DNA of 11,473 nucleotides from Pseudomonadota bacterium (GTDB lineage Bacteria > Desulfobacterota > Desulfobulbia > Desulfobulbales > SURF-16), in the NCBI GenBank assembly GCA_030597865.1, contig JAUVQZ010000074.1:1-11473 (forward strand). Reading direction: 5' to 3'. This document shows positions 5,836-11,473 of this stretch, piece after piece. Numbering within the stretch: position 1 is the first letter of the stretch; each line of letters begins with the position of its first letter. The position numbers and the translations under genes were made by a program. A model generated the notes under the pieces. It had not been told where the DNA came from. It worked only from the letters and a program-made list of their open reading frames with translations, and did not search any database.

Positions 5836-6465
5836 ATGTCCGACACACAGCTTAACGAAGACCTAAGTAAGGTTATTGCTGAACTGGAAGAGAAAGTCAA
5901 AGAACTTCCCGGCAATTTTGTGGCCCACCACCATCTTGCCATGGTGTACCATAAGGCCGGCCGTCATAACGACGCCATCGGCGAGCTAAAAAAATGCCTG
6001 CAGATCGATGAGGCCTCAGCCGAGGCCCACATCAACCTGGGCGCCCTCTATTTTGAGCTGGGCCAGCTCGACGAATCCCTGGAGGCCAACAAGAAGGCCC
6101 TCCTCCATGCCGTCAATCCAGCCCAGGCCCACTGCAATATCGGCCTTATCCACCAGCAACGCGGCGACAACGACAAGGCCATTGATTCCTACACCAAGGC
6201 CACCATCAACGACCCCAAGCTGGCCTTTGCCTGGATTAACCTGGCGGCCTCCCAGATCGGCGCCGGCGCCTTTGACAAGGCCCTGACCGCCGCCCGGAAG
6301 GGCGTGGAGCATGACCCAGACTACCCCATGGCCCACAATAATCTAGCCGTTGCCCAGTTTTATACGGAAGATTACCAGGCCGCAGAGAAATCCATGAAAA
6401 AGGCCGAAGACCTCGGCTATGCCGTGGAGCCCATGTTTAAGAAGGTCCTTGCTGAAAAGCTTTAA
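5836..6465 (+). CDS. Cytoplasmic TPR-repeat protein (first gene of the cluster)
   Basis: Encodes 209 residues from an ATG with AGAGG six bases upstream. After a short acidic coiled N-terminus (1-26) the protein is almost entirely tetratricopeptide repeats, about five, at roughly 27-60, 61-94, 95-128, 129-162 and 163-196. Each shows the usual Ala/Gly-Tyr-x3-Gly turn and a closing Asp-Pro-like residue; examples are INLGALYFELGQLDESLEA and CNIGLIHQQRGDNDKAIDSY. There is no signal peptide or membrane segment, so it is a soluble scaffold for protein-protein contacts. The next gene starts 12 bases after its stop, so they form an operon. Its place between dsrN and dsrD suggests, without proving, a role in assembly or regulation of the sulfite-reduction apparatus. 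No partner or specific function can be read from the sequence. Confidence 0.85.
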   Translation: MSDTQLNEDLSKVIAELEEKVKELPGNFVAHHHLAMVYHKAGRHNDAIGELKKCLQIDEASAEAHINLGALYFELGQLDESLEANKKALLHAVNPAQAHCNIGLIHQQRGDNDKAIDSYTKATINDPKLAFAWINLAASQIGAGAFDKALTAARKGVEHDPDYPMAHNNLAVAQFYTEDYQAAEKSMKKAEDLGYAVEPMFKKVLAEKL

Positions 6466-6477
6466 GCGAAGAGAATC

Positions 6478-7659
6478 ATGAAAAAAGGACCCATAATCAA
6501 AACCCGTCCCTGGTGCCCCTTTTGCGGCCAGGATGTCGGACGGCCCCTGGAACCCAAAGAGAGAAAGATGGATGAATTTCTCCTTGGCGAGTGCCAGTGC
6601 GGTGCTGTCTATGTCTCAGAACCCACCGGTTTTAATGTCGGATCTGCCATGGTTGAGTGCATGGTGGCGGCCTGCAACGATAATCCAGACCTGGCCTGGG
6701 AACTCGAACCCGATGTTGATTATCTATCCGGCAGGATTGAGAACTATGACGAGAACACCCATTATGTGTACGAATCCCGTGAGCATGAGGGGCGTAAGAT
6801 CGGTGGGCTTCTCTACTTTATCCGCCTTACCAAGGATCTGTCAGATCTCTCCAGCAAGCTTAAAGGCCATAAAAAGGATCTTTCAGCCAAGCTGAAAGCC
6901 ACCGCCATCGGTACCTTTGTGGTTCCTGAAATGGAGCCCAAGCTTGACCCCAAGAGAAAAAAACTGCGCGCCAAGAAGGCAGAGATCCAGAAATTGGTCA
7001 AAGAGGGCAATATTGACCAGCTTGTCCGCACCACCTTTGACGACAGCAAGACATTGCGCTTTATCCAGCGCCTGCTTTACTCTCCCAGTGAAGATGAACG
7101 GTATCACACCGCCCATGTGATGGGCCAGGTCTGTCGGCGGATTTCCACCCTCAAACCAGGCATGGTGAGCGATGTTCTGCACCGGATGTATGAGTCCTGT
7201 ACCGACTCCGCCTCCACCCACTGGGGCCTGCTCGAGACCATCGGCAGTATCATTGCTGCCCGGGCCGACCTCTATGGCTCCTTTGCCCGCCATCTTCTCA
7301 TGTACCGCGGCGTTGACTCCAGTCGCGCCATCATCCTTTGGGCCATGGCCACCATTGCCAAGGACAGCCCTGAGATGATCCGCCAAACCCCGGTCTATGC
7401 CGTTTTTGACTTTGTCAGCCATGAAGAGCCGGTTACCCGGGGCAATGCCATACGTCTCTTTGGCCGGATTAATGCCATGGAGGTCAAGGGCGAGATTGAA
7501 AAACTCCTTGATGATCCGGCGGAGCTGACCATCTATGAAGATGGCCTGCCCCATAAAACAACGGTGGGCACCCTGGCCAAGGAGGCCCTGGCTGACATGG
7601 GCACCATGACCGACAATGCCCAGCCAGCGCCCCTCACCCTGGGCAATGCCACACTATAA
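6478..7659 (+). CDS. Zinc-ribbon plus helical (HEAT-like) repeat protein, DVU0298-like
   Basis: Encodes 393 residues starting MKKGPIIKTRPWCPFCG. The first 45 residues hold a zinc-ribbon-like site: Cys13-x2-Cys16 in CPFCG and Cys39-x-Cys41 in ECQCG. A mixed region to about residue 115 is followed by a Lys-rich helical linker (about 120-175). Residues 175-375 are a series of amphipathic helices with HEAT-like spacing, including FIQRLLYSPSEDERYHTAH and the RGNAIRLFGRINAMEV segment. I believe this matches the family named after Desulfovibrio vulgaris DVU0298, conserved in sulfate reducers and uncharacterised; that is from memory and unchecked. There is no signal peptide or membrane helix, so it is cytoplasmic. 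It starts 12 bases after the preceding TPR gene and is surely co-transcribed with it. A metal-dependent adaptor or scaffold role is inference. Confidence 0.75.
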   Translation: MKKGPIIKTRPWCPFCGQDVGRPLEPKERKMDEFLLGECQCGAVYVSEPTGFNVGSAMVECMVAACNDNPDLAWELEPDVDYLSGRIENYDENTHYVYESREHEGRKIGGLLYFIRLTKDLSDLSSKLKGHKKDLSAKLKATAIGTFVVPEMEPKLDPKRKKLRAKKAEIQKLVKEGNIDQLVRTTFDDSKTLRFIQRLLYSPSEDERYHTAHVMGQVCRRISTLKPGMVSDVLHRMYESCTDSASTHWGLLETIGSIIAARADLYGSFARHLLMYRGVDSSRAIILWAMATIAKDSPEMIRQTPVYAVFDFVSHEEPVTRGNAIRLFGRINAMEVKGEIEKLLDDPAELTIYEDGLPHKTTVGTLAKEALADMGTMTDNAQPAPLTLGNATL

Positions 7660-7692
7660 TTTGGTTAACATTATCCACTTCACTGACCTTGG

Positions 7693-7773
7693 GTTGTGAA
7701 GTAAGGAGTTGTGAAATAAGCAGAAGGGGTGATTCTTGTTTAGAAAAGTACCGACTTCTCACCTTCTTATTTC
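7693..7773 (+). repeat. Tandem 13-mer and long imperfect stem-loop inside the cluster
   Basis: Two tandem copies, GTTGTGAAGTAAG (7693-7705) and GTTGTGAAATAAG (7708-7720), differ by one base and are 15 bases apart. The second copy's GAAATAAG (7713-7720) pairs perfectly with CTTATTTC (7766-7773). The pairing continues inwards with bulges (AAGG with CCTT, TGA with TCA), making a long irregular hairpin between the second and third cluster genes. It may be an mRNA processing or attenuation site or a degenerate repeat. Confidence 0.4.
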
Positions 7774-7855
7774 TTAAATTCTTATTCGGCACATCAACCA
7801 AGGCCACCCGAGTGGTTACCCTTTTAATTTTATTTATACACAGCAGGTAGATATC

Positions 7856-8449
7856 ATGAATGACGGTTCCCTTAGAGTTATCCCCACCAACCCCCAGGAG
7901 GTAGCTGCGGCCGAGGCCAATATGACCCAGCCCAGAAAGGACTATAACGAGGGGATTGATTATATTAAAAACAAAGAGCTGGCCATGGCTGCCAACGCCT
8001 TCCATAACGCCCTTAAGGGCTGGGAGGAGGAGGGAGATCACCACGGTGTGGCAAACGCCTCTGATCAGCTTGGTGATATCTGCACCGACCGTGGCGACTT
8101 TGATTCGGCCCTCAGCCATTACGACCGTGCCTATCAGATCTGTACCGATGATTTTGACCGCTACTCCCTCTTTACCCTGGAACAGAAGAAGGCCAACATC
8201 CTTGTCTTGATGAAACGCTATGACCAGGCCCTGGATCTCTACTGGCAGATTTTTGATGAGTTCAGCGGCAACCGTGACCCCAGCGGTGTTGTGCAAACCC
8301 TGGAGATCATGGCTGACATCATGATCAAGACCGGCGATAAGGCAAAGGCCGCTGAATTTTACCAGATGATTGCCAAGACCCATCGCAGCTTCAAGCATGC
8401 CGCTGAGGCAGCTGAGTATGATGCGAGGGCTGAAGAAATCCTAAAATAA
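7856..8449 (+). CDS. TPR-like repeat protein (third gene of the cluster)
   Basis: Encodes 197 residues from the ATG at 7856, with AGG about nine bases upstream. After a polar N-terminus (1-25) it has about four helix-turn-helix TPR units at roughly 27-60, 67-100, 107-140 and 147-180. Signatures include LGDICTDRGDFDSALSHYDR and MADIMIKTGDKAKAAEFY. The repeats are a little longer than 34 residues between some units, as in the TPR_12/SNAP-like variety. It has no signal peptide or membrane segment and is probably a cytoplasmic protein-interaction module. It shares strand with the two upstream genes but is 196 bases away, with a repeat-rich stem-loop between. It ends just before a strong bidirectional terminator shared with dsrD. 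Its function is not known to me. Confidence 0.8.
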   Translation: MNDGSLRVIPTNPQEVAAAEANMTQPRKDYNEGIDYIKNKELAMAANAFHNALKGWEEEGDHHGVANASDQLGDICTDRGDFDSALSHYDRAYQICTDDFDRYSLFTLEQKKANILVLMKRYDQALDLYWQIFDEFSGNRDPSGVVQTLEIMADIMIKTGDKAKAAEFYQMIAKTHRSFKHAAEAAEYDARAEEILK

Positions 8450-8472
8450 CATTTCTAAATTCCTTCGTTGCC

Positions 8473-8528
8473 AGTAGGCAGTAGGCTGCTGGCAGACAGG
8501 TAATAAATACCCCTATTTCCTGTCTGCC
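8473..8528. repeat. AGTAGGC direct repeat and 10-bp inverted repeat
   Basis: AGTAGGC occurs twice in tandem (8473-8479, 8480-8486). GGCAGACAGG (8491-8500) then pairs perfectly with CCTGTCTGCC (8519-8528) around an 18-base AT-rich loop. This sits between the last cluster gene and the bidirectional terminator. There is no T-run after it, so it may be an mRNA 3'-end element or a degenerate intergenic repeat. Confidence 0.45.
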
Positions 8529-8542
8529 CCATAGTTAAACGC

Positions 8543-8582
8543 AAAAAAGCCCGTTACTCAGATGTGAGTAACGGGCTTTTTT
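8543..8582. terminator. Bidirectional intrinsic terminator (TPR cluster / dsrD)
   Basis: GCCCGTTACTCA (8549-8560) pairs perfectly with TGAGTAACGGGC (8565-8576) around a four-base loop. Six A residues precede it and six T residues follow, so it terminates transcription from both sides: the plus-strand cluster ending at 8449 and the dsrABD transcript ending at 8614. This cleanly insulates the two converging units. Confidence 0.93.
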
Positions 8583-8613
8583 GTTTCTCAGAAACTAAAA
8601 CTAACGGGTAAGA

Positions 8614-8862
8614 CTAGTCATCACTCATGTCCTGCGCTTCTTCGTTCTTGATCCGTGACGGAAGAGCATACATGGTGGTGGAACCAGAGGACCAGAACAT
8701 CAGTCTTCCTTGTTTCACCAGGTCATTGGCCACATTCTTGATTGCACGAGGCTTGGTGTCAGGATCGCACTTGTAAAAATCCTTGATATAGAGCGCTGGC
8801 TTGGGAGCCTTAGTTGCCTTCTCGATGATTGCTGTTTCAAGATCTTCTACTGATAATGGCAT
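8614..8862 (-). CDS. dsrD: DsrD, small activator of dissimilatory sulfite reductase
   Basis: Encodes 82 residues, close to the usual 75-80 for the family. It is basic in the middle and acidic at the C-terminus. The helix-rich N-terminus and the KNVANDLVKQGRLMFWSSGS segment (42-61) match the winged-helix fold known for DsrD. Despite the DNA-binding-like fold, recent work shows that DsrD acts on DsrAB as an allosteric activator of sulfite reduction. GGAG lies eight bases before the ATG at 8862. It is the third gene of dsrABD, 100 bases after dsrB, with a terminator-like hairpin in that gap. dsrD marks organisms that use DsrAB reductively (sulfate reducers and related disproportionators) and is missing from most sulfur oxidisers, so it supports the reductive assignment. 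Confidence 0.95.
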   Translation of the reverse strand: MPLSVEDLETAIIEKATKAPKPALYIKDFYKCDPDTKPRAIKNVANDLVKQGRLMFWSSGSTTMYALPSRIKNEEAQDMSDD

Positions 8863-8900
8863 GCGGAGTTCTCCATTTATTGATGGTAACTAATTAAACC

Positions 8901-8938
8901 AAAAATGCGGATAACCGGACAAAGCCAGCTATCCGCAT
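8901..8938 (-). terminator. Terminator-like hairpin between dsrB and dsrD
   Basis: ATGCGGATA (8930-8938 on the minus strand) pairs perfectly with TATCCGCAT (8905-8913), and G-C pairs 8917-8918 with 8925-8926 extend the stem inside. On the dsr strand the stem is followed at once by TTTT and then GGTT, so it looks like a moderate intrinsic terminator. It begins 24 bases after the dsrB stop and ends 38 bases before the dsrD start. It may let part of the transcript stop after dsrAB or protect the dsrAB 3' end. Confidence 0.6.
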
Positions 8939-8962
8939 CTATCTGCTCATAATTAATGAAAA

Positions 8963-10093
8963 TTATTTGCAGTGGCTGGTGAACTTGAAGTTCGTGGTGG
9001 TTCTCCAGGTATCATAAGCCAGACGATAATCATCAATGGACTTCATGGTAAATGGAATACCGGTCTTCTCAAAGAACATCTCCCAACCAATACGTTCACA
9101 CCACTCACCAATACGCTCGTACTGATTGGCATCCTTGATATAGACATCAAGAATATTCTTAATGGCGTCAACAGTCTCAGGCCAGCGTGGCGGAGTGTTG
9201 GGCAGGAAGGGGATAACCATCTTGGAGAAGGTGGGGTTGGATTTCGCATTGGAAACCTTACCACCAACCAGGATGGCGATACCGTCACCATCAGGATCAG
9301 CAAGGGGCATGGCAGGACACATGGTGTAACAGTTACCACAGAACATACAGCGCTCATTGTTAACCTTTACAGACTTGACCTCTTCACCGGCGGAGTTAGT
9401 GGCCTTGGCAGGCTTCACAGCACCGAGGGGACAAGAGGCGATGGCCAGAGGCAGCTCGCAGAGTCCGGAGATGGCGTCATGGTCAACCATGGGTGGCTTG
9501 CGATGTACACCGAGGATGGCGATATCGGAGCAATGCACAGCACCACACATGTTCAGACAGCAGGCCAGGGCAAGCTTAACCTTGGCAGGCAGATCCATGT
9601 TGGTGAAATGATCAAACAGCTCATCCATAACCGCCTTAACCACACCGGAACCATCAGTGGCAGGGGTATGGCAGTGAATCCAACCCTGGGTATGTACACA
9701 GTTGGAAACACTGGCGCCGGTACCACCAACAGGGAACTTGTTGCCACGGCCGGCAAGGTCGTCCAGCAGGGGCTGAACCTTGTCCTTGGCGTCAACCATG
9801 AACTCAACGTTGTTACGGGTGGTGAAGCGCAGGAATCCGTCGCAATGGGCATCAGCGATGTCACAAAGCTCACGGATCTGCTCAATGGAAATCAGGCGGG
9901 CGGAACCTACACGGATGGTGTAGCACTCAGCGCCGGACTCGGAAACATGGACCATAACGCCACCTTGAACCATCTCATGGTAGAGCCATTTGCCCTTATT
10001 GTCCTTGATAACCTGGGGGTAAAATTGTTCAAAATGTGGGGGACCGATATCTGTGATTCTGTCCACCATGGGGTTTGCTGGATCGTAACCCAT
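8963..10093 (-). CDS. dsrB: Dissimilatory sulfite reductase beta subunit
   Basis: Encodes 376 residues. DsrB is half of the cytoplasmic alpha2beta2 DsrAB enzyme that reduces sulfite, handing the sulfur to DsrC as a trisulfide. The siroheme-[4Fe-4S] ligands are all present: Cys141, then Cys178, Cys179 and Cys183 in ACCLNMCG. These match Cys151, 188, 189 and 193 of the Desulfovibrio vulgaris subunit, which binds the catalytically active siroheme. The inserted ferredoxin domain has a complete CxxCxxCxxxCP motif at Cys249, 252, 255 and 259. The start MGYDPANPMVDRITDIGPPH is the standard DsrB N-terminus, and AAGGAGG lies seven bases upstream of the ATG. It follows dsrA by 68 bases on the same strand, so they are one transcript. 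No truncation or missing key residue is seen. Confidence 0.98.
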   Translation of the reverse strand: MGYDPANPMVDRITDIGPPHFEQFYPQVIKDNKGKWLYHEMVQGGVMVHVSESGAECYTIRVGSARLISIEQIRELCDIADAHCDGFLRFTTRNNVEFMVDAKDKVQPLLDDLAGRGNKFPVGGTGASVSNCVHTQGWIHCHTPATDGSGVVKAVMDELFDHFTNMDLPAKVKLALACCLNMCGAVHCSDIAILGVHRKPPMVDHDAISGLCELPLAIASCPLGAVKPAKATNSAGEEVKSVKVNNERCMFCGNCYTMCPAMPLADPDGDGIAILVGGKVSNAKSNPTFSKMVIPFLPNTPPRWPETVDAIKNILDVYIKDANQYERIGEWCERIGWEMFFEKTGIPFTMKSIDDYRLAYDTWRTTTNFKFTSHCK

Positions 10094-10143
10094 AATAAAC
10101 CTCCTTCTAAATATAGAATGAATTTTATGTAATCTATCCGTTA

Positions 10144-10168
10144 CCAGTAATCAGCGTCTGATTATTGG
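10144..10168. other. Hairpin overlapping the dsrA stop codon
   Basis: CCAGTAATCA (10144-10153) pairs with TGATTATTGG (10159-10168), with one G-U pair, around a five-base loop. The dsrA stop codon (10162-10164) lies inside one arm. No T-run follows. It could slow ribosome release or stabilise the 3' end of a dsrA segment, perhaps tuning the dsrA:dsrB ratio. Confidence 0.45.
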
Positions 10169-11436
10169 GCGTGCTTCTTACGGAATTCCCTAACATCACG
10201 GTCAAAACCACCAGGAACTTCTTCATCAGTCCAGAAGACATATGGGTTCTCACGTGGAATCTTGATGTGCTGAGGAATCGGGGTCAGATTCATAACTCTC
10301 AGGAAGGTCGGAAGACCGACGCGCTGCATGGTCTCACCAAGACGCTCGCGGTTCTTACCATTCTCCATCCACCAATCCCAAATGTTCTCGATAACCTCGA
10401 TAACTTCCTCGTAATCGCTATCAGGATTGATTTCGATAAAAGGAATGATCAGGGTAGAGAGCTGGGCGCCATCAAGGATAGGGGCCTTAGCACCACAAAG
10501 GATGGAAGCACCTTTCTGGGTTCCGGGGCGCAGGGCACGGGGCATCATATTGATACAATGCATACAACGGGTACAGTTCTTGTTGTCGATCTGTAACTCG
10601 TCGCCCTTCATGCGCATACAGCCGGTGGGACAGAGAGCAAGTACGTCTGCTTCCATGTCAAATGCCTTGGACACAGTACGGGCGCCGCCGTTTGGCTTGT
10701 GCTCACCCTTGATGTAGCCCTGTACAGCGGCCTGATCAATGCGGACATCGTCCTTCCAGGTTCCGATGACGGAGAAGTCGGAACGGGCGATGGCAGCAAC
10801 ACAGTCGTTCGGACAACCGGAGAACTTGAACTTGAACTTATAAGGGAAGGCAGGACGATGGATCTCATCCTGATAATGCATGGTCAGGTGATGACAGATG
10901 GAGGCAGTGTCATAACAGGCCCACTCACAGCGTGCGCTACCGATACAACAGGCAGGGGTACGCAGGTTGGAACCGGAACCACCAAGATCCTGCTTCAGAT
11001 CATGGGTCAGGTCATAGAACAGGGGCTCCAGGTTCGCAGTGGTGGTACCAAGGAGAATAAGGTCACCGGTGGAACCATGCATATTGGTCATACCTGAACC
11101 ATACTTCTCCCAGAGGTTACAGATGTCGCGAAGCTTCGCAGAGCTGTAAAATTTACTGGAAGGCTGATTCAGACGTACGGTATGGAAATGGGCAACTCCG
11201 GGGAACCGCTTTGGGGAGTCAGAATAACGTCCAACAATACCACCACCGTAACCGAACACACCAACGATTCCGCCGTGTTTCCAGTGGGTAATTCTGTCTT
11301 TGAACGAAAGCTCCAGTTGGCCCAGAATATCCCAACATTCTGGCTTGGTCTCCGCCTGACGCTTGAGGTCAGTTACAAACGAAGGCCATGGGCCACTCTC
11401 GAGCTCGTCCAATAAGGGCGTATCATGCTTTGGCAT
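10162..11436 (-). CDS. dsrA: Dissimilatory sulfite reductase alpha subunit
   Basis: Encodes 424 residues, normal for the family. The alpha subunit pairs with DsrB in the cytoplasmic sulfite reductase. The siroheme-[4Fe-4S] motif is complete: Cys164-x5-Cys170, followed by Cys208-x3-Cys212 in SGCPNDC. These correspond to Cys177, 183, 221 and 225 in D. vulgaris. The ferredoxin domain uses Cys269 (in CPTGC) with Cys288, 291 and 294 in CTRCMHCINMMP. Met298 stands where a classical ferredoxin has its fourth cysteine, which is normal in DsrA. A strong AAGGAGG lies ten bases before the ATG at 11436, a slightly long spacing. Overall the residues indicate a reductive bacterial-type DsrA. It is the first gene of dsrABD; its promoter is at or beyond the window edge. 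Confidence 0.98.
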   Translation of the reverse strand: MPKHDTPLLDELESGPWPSFVTDLKRQAETKPECWDILGQLELSFKDRITHWKHGGIVGVFGYGGGIVGRYSDSPKRFPGVAHFHTVRLNQPSSKFYSSAKLRDICNLWEKYGSGMTNMHGSTGDLILLGTTTANLEPLFYDLTHDLKQDLGGSGSNLRTPACCIGSARCEWACYDTASICHHLTMHYQDEIHRPAFPYKFKFKFSGCPNDCVAAIARSDFSVIGTWKDDVRIDQAAVQGYIKGEHKPNGGARTVSKAFDMEADVLALCPTGCMRMKGDELQIDNKNCTRCMHCINMMPRALRPGTQKGASILCGAKAPILDGAQLSTLIIPFIEINPDSDYEEVIEVIENIWDWWMENGKNRERLGETMQRVGLPTFLRVMNLTPIPQHIKIPRENPYVFWTDEEVPGGFDRDVREFRKKHAQ

Positions 11437-11463
11437 TTTCTCGTTTCCTCCTTAAGGATCTTT

Positions 11464-11469
11464 AATATA
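11464..11469 (-). promoter_or_regulatory. Possible -10 box of the dsrABD promoter
   Basis: A TATATT box on the minus strand lies 27 bases before the dsrA ATG, just ahead of the ribosome-binding site, in an AT-rich run. It would give a leader of only about 20 bases. The matching -35 element would be outside the window, so the call is tentative. Confidence 0.25.
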
Positions 11470-11473
11470 AAAA

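Noticed and set aside
8972..10132. Long (386-codon) plus-strand open frame opposite dsrB
   Set aside because: It is the antisense shadow of dsrB, whose cysteine motifs and start are unambiguous. The 430-codon frame opposite dsrN (4411-5703) is rejected for the same reason.

Overview
This window looks like chromosomal DNA of a dissimilatory sulfate-reducing (or sulfur-disproportionating) deltaproteobacterium, most likely of the Desulfobulbales/Desulfobulbaceae. The call rests on full-length dsrA, dsrB and dsrD carrying all expected siroheme and iron-sulfur cysteines, a dsrN/cbiA-type amidase, and a ferredoxin of the Desulfovibrio africanus Fd III type. The order-level placement is an inference from overall gene character and was not checked by a search.

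Layout. At the left edge, on the minus strand, is the first third-of-a-hundred codons of an alanine racemase, preceded by a small uncharacterised four-helix membrane protein gene. Positions 625-960 hold no gene but are rich in repeats: a GC-rich dispersed-type palindrome, one copy of a mobile-looking element (about 752-860), and a strong hairpin behind the ferredoxin gene. The ferredoxin gene (minus) and a 100-residue CxC/CxxC protein gene (plus) diverge from a palindrome-rich spacer. A second, longer copy of the same element lies at 2040-2180 in the opposite orientation, so the two copies bracket this gene pair. Next, on the minus strand, come an outer-membrane beta-barrel protein gene, an apparently empty 400-base spacer, and dsrN. 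Three plus-strand genes follow (5836-8449): a TPR protein, a zinc-ribbon plus helical-repeat protein, and a second TPR protein. They are separated from dsrD by a strong bidirectional terminator. The right end is dsrA-dsrB-dsrD on the minus strand, read towards the centre, with hairpins between the genes.

How it works together. DsrAB is the cytoplasmic siroheme-containing sulfite reductase. DsrD is a small winged-helix-fold activator of DsrAB. DsrN amidates siroheme to give the sirohydrochlorin amide form of the cofactor. The low-potential ferredoxin is a plausible electron carrier for the pathway. dsrN is often found directly after dsrD in sulfate reducers; here it is separated by the oppositely oriented TPR/HEAT-type cluster. 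dsrC, dsrMKJOP, sat and aprAB are not in the window.

The observations most worth following are the inverted pair of homologous 109/141-bp elements, the terminator-like hairpin between dsrB and dsrD, and the uncharacterised three-gene protein-interaction cluster embedded in the dsr locus.
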